Source: Candidatus Hodarchaeota archaeon (GTDB lineage: Archaea > Asgardarchaeota > Heimdallarchaeia > Hodarchaeales > Hodarchaeaceae). From it: a stretch of 37,410 nucleotides of DNA. This document shows positions 7,507-15,689 of the stretch, one piece after another (the first letter of the stretch is position 1; each line of letters starts with the position of its first letter). The stretch covers positions 1 through 37,410 of the forward strand of contig JAEOTQ010000230.1 of NCBI GenBank assembly GCA_016839785.1. The letters are read 5' to 3'. Below the pieces are notes generated by a model. That model had not been told where the DNA came from. It made no database searches and worked only from the letters and a program-made list of their open reading frames with translations. The position numbers were made by a program, and so were the translations under genes.

Positions 7507-8046
7507 TTACTCTCCTAAGATCAGCGTACCCATTTGAATGAAAGCATCTTCTACTTTGGATCCTGTTTTAGCAGACGTAGTAATAAATTCCTCTGCTTCG
7601 AGTTTCTCCATTATTTCTTCCTTAGAACCAGGAACTTTTCCTTCAGCAAGATCCTCCTTATTACCAATAACTATGATTTTGGCGTTTGGACTCTGCTCTC
7701 GCACATCATTTCGCCATCGTTCAAGTTTAGTAAATGTTTCTTCAGGTCTAGTCAGGTCAAAAACGAGAAAAACGCCATGAGCCTTTTTTAGATATAAATG
7801 GCGAAAGTTGGTGAAACCACTCTGTCCTGCTACATCCCAGATCTGATAGATTAGCTCTTGTTTCCCTTCATCCATTTCTAATATTACAGTTTTGGACAAG
7901 AAGTCCACTCCGAGGGTAATTTGGTAACCTTCCTCAAAGAAGTTATCCACATAGCGTTTAATCAGGCTAGTCTTTCCTACTTCTGGTTCTCCTACTAGTA
8001 GTAACTTAAAAGCGAATTTACCCGTTTTTCCTTTCTTCTTCGGCAT
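7507..8046 (-). CDS. Rab/Ras-family small GTPase (Asgard type)
   Basis: A 179-residue P-loop GTPase with every G motif: G1 GEPEVGKT (19-26), G2 T44 in YQITLGVDF, G3 WDVAGQ (70-75) with catalytic Q75, G4 NKED (129-132), and G5 TSAK (157-160). It has a short basic N-terminus (MPKKKGKTGK). It ends in LILGE with no C-terminal cysteine, so it cannot be prenylated like Rab and probably meets membranes through a partner. CTCCTC at 8055-8060 (GAGGAG on the coding strand) is placed well for the ATG. It is the first gene of an operon with the longin/roadblock and GH57 genes, divergent from a large membrane protein. Family confidence is high; its process is unknown. Confidence 0.95.
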   Translation of the reverse strand: MPKKKGKTGKFAFKLLLVGEPEVGKTSLIKRYVDNFFEEGYQITLGVDFLSKTVILEMDEGKQELIYQIWDVAGQSGFTNFRHLYLKKAHGVFLVFDLTRPEETFTKLERWRNDVREQSPNAKIIVIGNKEDLAEGKVPGSKEEIMEKLEAEEFITTSAKTGSKVEDAFIQMGTLILGE

Positions 8047-8223
8047 GATACTGACTCCTCGTAATGGTTGGGTTACAGACTTGTGTTCTTTTTAATGATC
8101 TTTTCTGAAAAGTATTTTCTTAAAAGGATTCGCCAATTTCAACGATTTATAACGAATTAGGTTAATATTATATTAATACATAATTATATGGACTCAGCAA
8201 TAATTTAAGATTCGTGAAGTCCT
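8047..8223. promoter_or_regulatory. Divergent promoter region of the GTPase operon and the 864-residue membrane protein
   Basis: These 177 AT-rich bases must hold promoters for both strands. Several TATA-like runs occur (ttatatta near 8168, ataattatatg near 8180, aataattta near 8200). An interrupted palindrome CTTTTC-T-GAAAAG lies at 8100-8112 and could be an operator on the GTPase side. No single start point can be fixed by eye. Confidence 0.4.
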
Positions 8224-10818
8224 ATGCCTGAGAAATGTCAAATCAGCTTCAATTTACAAGCAGAAGGGAAAGCTAAAGTTGAGTCCTTCCGTTTCAATGT
8301 CAATTCACTTACTGATCCTTCAGTTGAATTTCCGAGTTTTCCAAAAGAAAAGATGTTACGGGCTTTAAGGGAACATAGTCATAGCAAACAATATGGATTC
8401 GCACATGGCCACCTTAAGAACTTAAAATTTAAGAAATGCGATGCTCTTAGTGATGAAGAAGAAATTCATATCTTAATGTTAGTATTTGAAAAAATTGGTC
8501 CAATCTCTCTACTTTTTCACAATAAGTTTGAATATTTGGTATTAGAAGGAATCGATGCCCAGTATAACTACATTGGATACAAAACACTCGTTAATCTTCT
8601 CATTCAGGTAATTAAACCAGATACGGTACCTATTCAAGGACTAGGGAAGATAAAAGCCATTTATCATGCCTCTAATACTCAGGAATTAAAACGAAAGGCT
8701 TCATACGTTCCAATCCTTGATACAACCGAAGGAAAAATTACCCTATTCGCATTAAGTATTATTTTACCGACAATAGCGGTGATTGTTCTCCCCATAAGTT
8801 GGCTAGAAGAAGTGGAAACATATCTTTTTGCTCTAGGCTTACTCTCGATCTCAGTTTGTATATATCCCATAGCTAAGCGATCTTTTCGTCATTCTCCCCT
8901 AGCGTTACTATCTTTAATTGCTTCTTATTTAATTGTAGAAACACTGATACATTTTGACATCTTAATAGCGGGATTAAATCCTTGGGGGATATTCAATAAT
9001 ATTTCACGACATAATTTAGTAGGAATTTTGCGAAATCAACCAATTGTGAGCTCAATTGGTCCTCAACTCTTCATGGGATTTGATCTACTTGGTGCAATTG
9101 TCCCATTCCTAGATATTATCCTGTTAGGTATTATTCCATTTACCATTGGCGCTGGTTTATCGGGATTGCTGGAAAAGGTTGAAAAAAAGCTATCAATACG
9201 CACGATTACAGTTAAATCATTATTTGCTGCATTATTTTTAATTTCGATTATAGCCATACCAACCACTTATCATGCAATTGGAAAAGGCATGGAAGGGACA
9301 TTATATGCAAGTATTGGAGTTACAGACACTGCAGAAATATTTTCTGAGAAATTTTTCACTAATCTAGAAGACAATATCAATGATTTATGGGTATTAATCT
9401 ACTCTGCTCAATTCAATTTTGATAAAGCGGGAAATTCATTTCAGCAGTTTGCTGAAAATCCTCTTATTGCATATCTATTACCGTTTATCATACCTGAAGT
9501 TGCTGGAATCCCACTGAAGGATTTACCAAAGATTTTAGATCTAACAGAAGTTGTTTCTGAATCGTTGGCATATGTTCCTAATATCCTTTGGTCATTAACA
9601 CATTTAGAATCAGGTATAAATCTAACATTCTCAATTCTCCAAGATACCATTGGACAATCACTCATAGGTGGTTATGGCTCATCACTTACTGCGACTTATG
9701 ATCCTTCAATGCGTGCCGCTCTTAATCTCCTATTACAGGGTACAAACAATCTATCAGAAATTGAATCTCCTCTTCTAAGTTTATTCTCCCAAGCAAGGGA
9801 TAAATTAGGATATTCAGTGTTTGCAGAAATCTCTTCAGTTTTAACAGAATTAGAGTTCGTACTTCCAATATTAATTACGATTTTAAATGGATTGACTCCT
9901 TGGGTAAATAGTACATACAAATTAACACTTGTGATAGATGATTTATTTGATTTTGAATTCAATAGCGAGTATTTAGCAAGTGCTGTAGATGATTTTGATC
10001 AATCAGCTTCAATTCTTGATATTGATGTTGATACTTTGCCAAACACATCAATTATACCTATTCGGGACCTAGCAGATTTCAGTCTAAATCTTCATTCCGT
10101 TACAAAGTATTTTCTCTATACTATCCAAAATGGAACACAGATGTTTCAGCAGCTTAACAATACTTTAAAACTCTTTCAAAATGTAACTTTTTCCAATGCT
10201 TCGAATATTGATGATCCTATTTGGCAAGAAATCAATCTTGGATTGACTAACACTGAAAATTACTTGAAAGCAACGCAGGATAGCTTAACCGAGATGGGGA
10301 ATATTGTCTCCTCTCAAAGTGAATTGGACTTTGAAGTGTTAAATTCATTCTTAGGAGAACTACAAACCTTCATCGATGAAACAACAGCTGAATTCGATGT
10401 CGTGGAGGAGTATTTTGATGCACTCGCAGGGACATACGATGCCAGTTCCGCATTTTCTCTCGGTATAAAAGTGCTAAATGAAACCATAATGCAAGATCTT
10501 GTCTCCCCACCTACAACAGACTATACTGCTGCTAAAGGTAACTTTACTCAAAGCCAAATTTATGCTAATCAGACCTTTGATATCTTGGCCAATGTACCCA
10601 CCCACCTTTTGAATCAGAGTGCTATTACTAATTGGCAAAACTTAGTAAAAGGTGATATCCAAGATAATACTTCCAATTCAATATATGTCAATTCTGCCAA
10701 TTGTTTGAGCTTAATTGATGCAATTGAATTTGTTGGGTCTGCTAATCCAACCGACTTATTGAATTTCGAGATGATATTAATTCCCGCAGATACGATGGGC
10801 TGGAACATCTTTTCTTGA
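8224..10818 (+). CDS. Large five-TM membrane protein with cytosolic N-domain and big ectodomain
   Basis: Three parts are visible in 864 residues. Residues 1-165 are a soluble, charged alpha/beta domain with no signal peptide. Residues ~171-349 hold about five TM helices (171-191, 199-217, 225-245, 285-312, 329-349). Residues ~350-864 are a mostly helical, polar, Asp/Ser/Asn-rich region with many N-x-S/T sequons (for example NLS, NVT, NGT, NQS), predicted outside by TM parity. It ends without another TM or anchor. Long helices with leucine spacing suggest coiled coils. I recognise no family. It is divergent from the GTPase operon and may share its control region. It could be a receptor or membrane-shaping protein; both are guesses. 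Confidence 0.85.
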   Translation: MPEKCQISFNLQAEGKAKVESFRFNVNSLTDPSVEFPSFPKEKMLRALREHSHSKQYGFAHGHLKNLKFKKCDALSDEEEIHILMLVFEKIGPISLLFHNKFEYLVLEGIDAQYNYIGYKTLVNLLIQVIKPDTVPIQGLGKIKAIYHASNTQELKRKASYVPILDTTEGKITLFALSIILPTIAVIVLPISWLEEVETYLFALGLLSISVCIYPIAKRSFRHSPLALLSLIASYLIVETLIHFDILIAGLNPWGIFNNISRHNLVGILRNQPIVSSIGPQLFMGFDLLGAIVPFLDIILLGIIPFTIGAGLSGLLEKVEKKLSIRTITVKSLFAALFLISIIAIPTTYHAIGKGMEGTLYASIGVTDTAEIFSEKFFTNLEDNINDLWVLIYSAQFNFDKAGNSFQQFAENPLIAYLLPFIIPEVAGIPLKDLPKILDLTEVVSESLAYVPNILWSLTHLESGINLTFSILQDTIGQSLIGGYGSSLTATYDPSMRAALNLLLQGTNNLSEIESPLLSLFSQARDKLGYSVFAEISSVLTELEFVLPILITILNGLTPWVNSTYKLTLVIDDLFDFEFNSEYLASAVDDFDQSASILDIDVDTLPNTSIIPIRDLADFSLNLHSVTKYFLYTIQNGTQMFQQLNNTLKLFQNVTFSNASNIDDPIWQEINLGLTNTENYLKATQDSLTEMGNIVSSQSELDFEVLNSFLGELQTFIDETTAEFDVVEEYFDALAGTYDASSAFSLGIKVLNETIMQDLVSPPTTDYTAAKGNFTQSQIYANQTFDILANVPTHLLNQSAITNWQNLVKGDIQDNTSNSIYVNSANCLSLIDAIEFVGSANPTDLLNFEMILIPADTMGWNIFS

Positions 10819-10832
10819 AGCAGTGATTTCCT

Positions 10833-12311
10833 TTAAAGAAAGGACAATTCAGATTGTTCTTTTAGATATGGTTGTGGATCCATGTCCCAAACAGATAGAT
10901 CAAACTCCCCCCGTGCCACTGCTAAATCTCGAATCACAGCTCCAACTTGCGTAGCTGCATCCCCGCGCCAGAATTCCTCACCAAATTCATCAATCATTTG
11001 ATTCATCCATTCCTTAACTCGAACACTTGCGAGCATATACGAGGGGGCATAAACGTCATAATTCGGTGTAATATGATGTGTTAACCAGTAATCGCCTGGA
11101 ACCTCCCAAAAATATCGTTTTGTCAACTCTTGGAATCTTCTAGAGGCTTCTTCGTAGGAATAATCTTGTTTCCAGTATTCGATTTTCATTAGTGCATTTG
11201 CGGCATAAAATACCAAGAAATATAAATTCACAAAATGTCTACGATCCAATATCTCTTGAATAACGTCTTCATTCAGTCCTAGTTCGTTTTTGAGATATAG
11301 TGGTTGTTGTAATAACATCTCAAGAAATATTGAAAATGTTTCAGCGACGCTCATTGGAATAATGTAACGTTTCCAGAATGGATCGGTGTCTATCCCTGAA
11401 GCACCATGAATTCCATGTCCATATTCATGAAAAAGGCTTGTAAAATCACTAAAAGGTGACACGCGCTTATACACAACACGTACATCGTTGGGGATTTGAA
11501 TACCAAAACAAAAGGCCGAGGGTGACTTTTTTTCACGATCCTCGTTATCGACCTTGATTTTATGCAGCTCCTCCCCAAAACCCAAATTCGTCAATACTCT
11601 TTCAATCGATTTCTGAGGATTCTTCTTTGTGAAGTGTTGGTTAAGTGGTGAATATATTCGCCCACGTGCAAGATAAAAGTCATCATAATAATCAAATGAT
11701 TCTTTTCCGAGAATTTCTGGAGCAAAATGATCTGCGGCTTCTAAAAATGATTTTCTTGCTCCATCTCCTAGGATATTGACAAAATCTTTCAGTTTATCGT
11801 AAGTTAAAGACTCTCTCTCTAGATAAGCGTTCAAAGGATTTGATTCATAGAGCTTGTAAACTTGACGGGAAATATTGAAACGTTTTGTGATTAAAGGGGC
11901 AAGTTCTGGAGCTTTCTGAATGAATTCATCGTAAACCTGTTTTCGATTATTATCTTCTGGATCAGTTGCATTAAATTGTCTCCATGAACCCCAATTAACT
12001 GGTTTTCCATGAATCTTGAACTTTGTACTAGACAAGATCTTTGTCCGTTTTTCATAAAGCTCCAATGTAACTGGGAGTTTACGGGCTTGAGATATCGTCG
12101 CAATACAATGTAGATAGAATGAGCGAGGTTCTTTGTATTCAGTAAGAAAAGACGTACTTAGCTCCACTAGTGATTCGCTTGCACCTTCCATTACAGCTTT
12201 ATCGTATTCCAACCCACTTGTTTGGTTATAGCGCTGCTCAGAGAGTTGAATATGATACTTTTCGAATTCCACACCGATCTCATCAATTTTATTATCAGAA
12301 GAAGAGTCCAA
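10833..12311 (-). CDS. M3-family zinc metallopeptidase (oligoendopeptidase F-like)
   Basis: A cytosolic, mostly helical thermolysin-type peptidase that should cleave oligopeptides. The zinc site is HEYGH (295-299), with H295 and H299 as ligands and E296 as base. The third ligand is E324 in SVAETFS, 25 residues after the second His as in M3 enzymes. The late TPNYDVYAPSYMLA segment supplies the tyrosines usual near the active site. At 492 residues it is shorter than PepF (~600), mainly at the N-terminus. There is no signal peptide. It is convergent with the large membrane protein (14 bases between stops) and divergent from the next 7TM gene. No operon partner. Confidence 0.88.
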   Translation of the reverse strand: MDSSSDNKIDEIGVEFEKYHIQLSEQRYNQTSGLEYDKAVMEGASESLVELSTSFLTEYKEPRSFYLHCIATISQARKLPVTLELYEKRTKILSSTKFKIHGKPVNWGSWRQFNATDPEDNNRKQVYDEFIQKAPELAPLITKRFNISRQVYKLYESNPLNAYLERESLTYDKLKDFVNILGDGARKSFLEAADHFAPEILGKESFDYYDDFYLARGRIYSPLNQHFTKKNPQKSIERVLTNLGFGEELHKIKVDNEDREKKSPSAFCFGIQIPNDVRVVYKRVSPFSDFTSLFHEYGHGIHGASGIDTDPFWKRYIIPMSVAETFSIFLEMLLQQPLYLKNELGLNEDVIQEILDRRHFVNLYFLVFYAANALMKIEYWKQDYSYEEASRRFQELTKRYFWEVPGDYWLTHHITPNYDVYAPSYMLASVRVKEWMNQMIDEFGEEFWRGDAATQVGAVIRDLAVARGEFDLSVWDMDPQPYLKEQSELSFL

Positions 12312-12505
12312 TATCTACACCCATAATGAAATGAGTAACTCCCAAAAATATGCAAAGTGGATTTTTTCGAATCGATTAAAGTGTTTTTTGACTTCAAAAT
12401 AAGATTCAGATCTTGTCGTAAAGTTTTTGAGTATAGGTAATTACTTTTTAACAGTGACTTTTCTATAAATCTGACGTTATTTTAAAGGTTAATTGGTGAT
12501 ATTTA

Positions 12506-13339
12506 ATGGAAACTACAGACATAATCGGGGTTGTATTCGTTGTTTTGGGAATTATCTTTTATTTAGCACTCGGTACCCGCCTCTACCGTTCGTATAAAGT
12601 TTCGGAAAAGAAACAAACTTTGTACTTGTCATTACTTCTCTTATTTGGTGGATTGGCATTACTCTTACTTACACTTGAACAGTTGGTATTACTTGTAAAT
12701 GCAGATCCTCTTGATTCGCAAACGATTTCTGATGCTATTAGTATCTTTAATTATTCAACCATTGATGTATTCTGGGTCGGGTTTTTGTTTGCCTCTCTCG
12801 CTTGGATAACCAGTGGTTTGGCCATTGTTTCCGCAAACTTCTTTACTCAATCATTTTTCCCTGAAAGTAATAAAAAATTAGTACTAATTCCAATAATACT
12901 TATTTTTGCCTATTTAATCCTCATAATTTCCTCTCCCTTTTATTATGAATACAATGGGTCTGATTGGAGTCCAAGTCATGATGCTTCTACGACATTTATC
13001 TTGTGGATTCTTTTCCTAATCCCTCTTTGGACTGTTTCATTTCTGTTCTTGTACTTGAGTATTTCATTAAAAAGGAAAGGTACACCAGCGTGGCGTAGGG
13101 TTGGATGGTTTTTTTTCAGTCAAGTAATCCTGTCTATTGGATTTACGATTGAAGTACTCAGCCCAAGTTCCTTTACCACATTTTTTGATAGTATAGGAAT
13201 GACTGTTGAACTTTTATTGAATGACTCTCTCTGGTCGATCTCTGCTAGGTTCATGATTATGATATATGCAATCCTAATGTGGATTGCTGTCTATACGCCT
13301 AATTGGGCAAAAGGTTGGTTAGGTGCTTCAAAAAGCTAA
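12506..13339 (+). CDS. Seven-TM membrane protein of unknown function
   Basis: Seven hydrophobic helices fill the 277 residues. The first cytoplasmic loop is basic (RLYRSYKVSEKKQ), resembling the loop of the N-terminal half of the fusion protein at 136-1305 (NTYRQTRR). Both may belong to one 7TM fold class found in sensory proteins, but here no kinase or other output domain is attached. Helix 3 is preceded by DVFWVGFLF and the last helix ends in AVYTPNW. GGTGAT lies 8 bases before the ATG. A C6-T6 tract directly follows the stop. No named family. Confidence 0.8.
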   Translation: METTDIIGVVFVVLGIIFYLALGTRLYRSYKVSEKKQTLYLSLLLLFGGLALLLLTLEQLVLLVNADPLDSQTISDAISIFNYSTIDVFWVGFLFASLAWITSGLAIVSANFFTQSFFPESNKKLVLIPIILIFAYLILIISSPFYYEYNGSDWSPSHDASTTFILWILFLIPLWTVSFLFLYLSISLKRKGTPAWRRVGWFFFSQVILSIGFTIEVLSPSSFTTFFDSIGMTVELLLNDSLWSISARFMIMIYAILMWIAVYTPNWAKGWLGASKS

Positions 13340-13347
13340 AACCCCCC

Positions 13348-13359
13348 TTTTTTCTTTTT
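13348..13359 (+). terminator. T-tract terminator between convergent genes
   Basis: CCCCCC followed by TTTTTTCTTTTT begins 8 bases after the 7TM stop codon and overlaps the stop of the opposing gene. It is a compact end of transcription for the plus-strand gene. Confidence 0.5.
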
Positions 13360-14449
13360 AAAATCCATCAATCCAATCCATAAATCGAGACGAAACTTGT
13401 TGAAAGAGTAATTCACGAATCAAAGGATTTCTCTTTGCTGAAAGATCCACTGCTACTTCAATAAGGGCTTCGTCGTGCTTATCACGAACATCCACAATCA
13501 TTTTCTCCCGTTCTTCTTCAGGATAAGTAAATACATCGATCAAAAGGTTTGCCACCTCTAAAATTTGAGTATATGCTAGAGTAAGTATATTTTCAGCCCG
13601 ATTTGGTTCTTTTTTAACCTGTTTAAGAATTTCTTTTGAATAATTACACGTCTGTCCATTTTTTACCTGCTTTTTATTACTATCAATTAGAAGCTCTTGG
13701 GGATAACGTTTCACAAGATTTTTTGCTAAACCTATAATATCTGCTTGTTTTGGGTCAAGAACATCCTCTGTATAGCTTATTTTCCGAAGAATAACCTGAG
13801 GAAGGAGAAGATCTACACTGTGGACTATAAGATCTATCATTACCTGTGATTCTCCCGTTACGAGAACTGGATTACCTCGGTAAATCGCACCTAGTATCTT
13901 GTCCTCATTCTTTTTTATTTGAGAAAACAAGAAATCGAGATTGCCTCCCTCTGTTCTTTCTGAATAAGTTACCCGCTTTTCAATAATCTGTACCTGTGTT
14001 GTTGTATCTGTATCAGTCACTTCCCAAGCGTCTAGTGTCTGTTGTAACTCCTTAGGGAATGTTGAACCTTTTTCGAATGTATACTGTTGTTTAATCTTCA
14101 AAGAAATGTCATCTGCAGTGTGTTTCAGGAAAGGTACCTTGGAATATAAAAATGCCTGCTGCTCATGAGAAACAAGATAAATAAGAGCCGCTACGCAATG
14201 AGGATTAGCAGGATCCTGTTGGTTGATTTGGAATAAATAGATAAATCCAATTCGCTTTTTTGCAAGACCAGGAAAAGGTAATATAGCCTCAGTATTATCC
14301 AATTCTGAACTAGTCATCATTGAGAGTGGCATTGTAGATTTTAATGCGACTTGTGAGGCTTCAGAATCTGACAGGTTATGTTTTGTATAAAAAATAGGCA
14401 AAGCTTGCTTTTGGGTGGTAAAAACACAAAAGAGAACATCTCTATTCAC
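13358..14449 (-). CDS. Longin-like plus possible DENN-like protein
   Basis: Cytosolic, 363 residues. Residues ~3-125 look longin-like: VLFCVFTTQKQALPIFY, RIGFIYLFQI, VAALIYLVSHEQQAFLY, then a helix DDISLKIKQQY. A polar linker follows. Residues ~180-363 start ILGAIYRGNPVLVTGE (185-200), then a helix VMIDLIVHSVDLLLPQ, IIGL (238-241) and LLIDSN (253-258), then helices. This order (helix, GxPVxxxG strand, helix, P, IGL, strand with D) recalls the central DENN subdomain, which in eukaryotes often follows a longin fold in Rab GEFs and folliculin-type proteins. No DENN family score is available, so this is a structural hypothesis. It starts at GTG and lacks a clear Shine-Dalgarno site. Confidence 0.6.
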   Translation of the reverse strand: MNRDVLFCVFTTQKQALPIFYTKHNLSDSEASQVALKSTMPLSMMTSSELDNTEAILPFPGLAKKRIGFIYLFQINQQDPANPHCVAALIYLVSHEQQAFLYSKVPFLKHTADDISLKIKQQYTFEKGSTFPKELQQTLDAWEVTDTDTTTQVQIIEKRVTYSERTEGGNLDFLFSQIKKNEDKILGAIYRGNPVLVTGESQVMIDLIVHSVDLLLPQVILRKISYTEDVLDPKQADIIGLAKNLVKRYPQELLIDSNKKQVKNGQTCNYSKEILKQVKKEPNRAENILTLAYTQILEVANLLIDVFTYPEEEREKMIVDVRDKHDEALIEVAVDLSAKRNPLIRELLFQQVSSRFMDWIDGF

Positions 14450-14540
14450 TTTGGTTCAACTCATTGTATTATAAAAATTCATTACTTGTTTGGAATTTAT
14501 GATATATGAACTTGATGTAATTTCTCGTATAGCACAGGGT

Positions 14541-14550
14541 TTTAATAAAT
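14541..14550 (+). promoter_or_regulatory. TATA box close to the start of the DUF1405 gene
   Basis: TTTAATAAAT is centred about 25 bases before the ATG at 14571, the normal TATA-to-start-site distance. This hints at a leaderless or nearly leaderless mRNA. An AGGTG at 14559-14563 could alternatively serve as a ribosome site if initiation begins further upstream. Confidence 0.45.
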
Positions 14551-14570
14551 AGTTACCTAGGTGCACATGA

Positions 14571-15209
14571 ATGGCTGCAATGATATCTAGGGCAATAAAT
14601 TCCTTAGGAATGCATGAAAGACGTGTATTAAGCAATAAGTGGTTTCTATTTCTTTTAATAGCTGGAAATTTACTTGGAGCCTTAATTGGATTTCAGTACT
14701 ATTTTGATATTATCGGAATTACAGATTTTCCTCCATACTTATGGATTTTGATTCCTGATTGCCCTATGGCAGTTTTTCTTTTGATCGGATTTTACCTTCA
14801 AGGACATGATCAGCGATATCTGAACTACAACTTTTTCGTCTTTATTCAAGGAGTTAGGGGTGCAATATTTACATATTTAATTGTTGCTAACTTTTCATCG
14901 CTAGATATTGAAATCGTTGTTCTTGGACATACATTTTTGCTACTTCAAGCTTTCTTAATTCTCCCTTTCTTAGCAAATCTACAAGTAACAAAAGCAACGA
15001 TTTTATCAATTATTTTAACTTTCTTCAACGATTTTATGGATTTTTTCGGCTTTTTCTCGCTTACTCCTCCAACTCTAGCACAGCTTCCCACGATTCAACC
15101 ATTGTTTTCTTTTTTCTTAGTGACAATTGTTGGATTAGATATTCTGATGGTGGTCATTGGCCTCAGTATTCGTCCTCTATCTGAGAGATATATAAGAACG
15201 AAAAACTAG
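14571..15209 (+). CDS. DUF1405 (YpjA-like) membrane protein
   Basis: A 212-residue protein with six to seven TM helices. The pattern NLLGALIGFQYYF early and LWILIPDCPMAVFLL next matches what I remember of DUF1405/YpjA proteins (a G-x2-Y region, then W-x-F-x-PDSP). The function of that family is unknown. The ATG at 14571 is preferred because the ATG 4 bases upstream is out of frame and quickly stops. Neighbours are unrelated genes, convergent on the right. Family call is from motif memory. Confidence 0.75.
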   Translation: MAAMISRAINSLGMHERRVLSNKWFLFLLIAGNLLGALIGFQYYFDIIGITDFPPYLWILIPDCPMAVFLLIGFYLQGHDQRYLNYNFFVFIQGVRGAIFTYLIVANFSSLDIEIVVLGHTFLLLQAFLILPFLANLQVTKATILSIILTFFNDFMDFFGFFSLTPPTLAQLPTIQPLFSFFLVTIVGLDILMVVIGLSIRPLSERYIRTKN

Positions 15210-15229
15210 GTAGAAATCTAAAAGCATAC

Positions 15230-15655
15230 CTATTTTTCGATCTTCTTGATAAAAGCATCAATTTGAGCAATCAATTGTGAATGGGTGTGATATTTTATAA
15301 CTGAAAGTAAAGAAGATGTATTTCCTGCAATCATAGCTGATATTGGTTCGAAATTTACATCGTATGCTGCCATAACAGGTTTATTGGTACATAACGCATA
15401 CGCGATTTCATATCCGACTCCTAAACTTGGAACTGATACCTCTGCTATTACACAGTCACATTCATTCAACCAATTTTCGTCATTTCTGAATATTTCGCCT
15501 TCAGTCAGTGAATTTTCCATCTCCAGCACATCCTGTGACGCCACGTGGTATGTAAGCACCTCATGATTGCCCTTTTGCAGAAAATCAAGGATGATCTCAT
15601 AGGTTTTCTGAAGCTGTCGTCCCCCACGTATTGCACCAGACAAATAAACTTTCAT
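15230..15655 (-). CDS. 2'-deoxynucleoside 5'-phosphate N-hydrolase (DNPH1/RCL-like)
   Basis: This family hydrolyses the N-glycosidic bond of deoxynucleoside monophosphates to free base and deoxyribose 5-phosphate, acting in nucleotide pool clean-up. The 141 residues have the family signature: YLSGAIRGGRQ (4-14) for phosphate binding, D59 in RNDENWL, and SVPSLGVGYEIAYA with predicted catalytic E83. NTSSLLS near residue 112 supplies a further substrate contact. Length is close to RCL (~150-175). It ends 20 bases from the convergent DUF1405 gene. It could act on a related nucleotide, but the GAIRGGRQ motif favours monophosphates over free nucleosides. Confidence 0.9.
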   Translation of the reverse strand: MKVYLSGAIRGGRQLQKTYEIILDFLQKGNHEVLTYHVASQDVLEMENSLTEGEIFRNDENWLNECDCVIAEVSVPSLGVGYEIAYALCTNKPVMAAYDVNFEPISAMIAGNTSSLLSVIKYHTHSQLIAQIDAFIKKIEK

Positions 15656-15689
15656 TTATCTTTCAACTCGTTATCTAACTTCATCTAGA

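Noticed and set aside
11891..12103. Minus-strand frames in other registers of the M3 peptidase (also 11390-11578)
   Set aside because: Out-of-frame overlap with a continuous, motif-complete peptidase gene; no sign that the peptidase is frameshifted.
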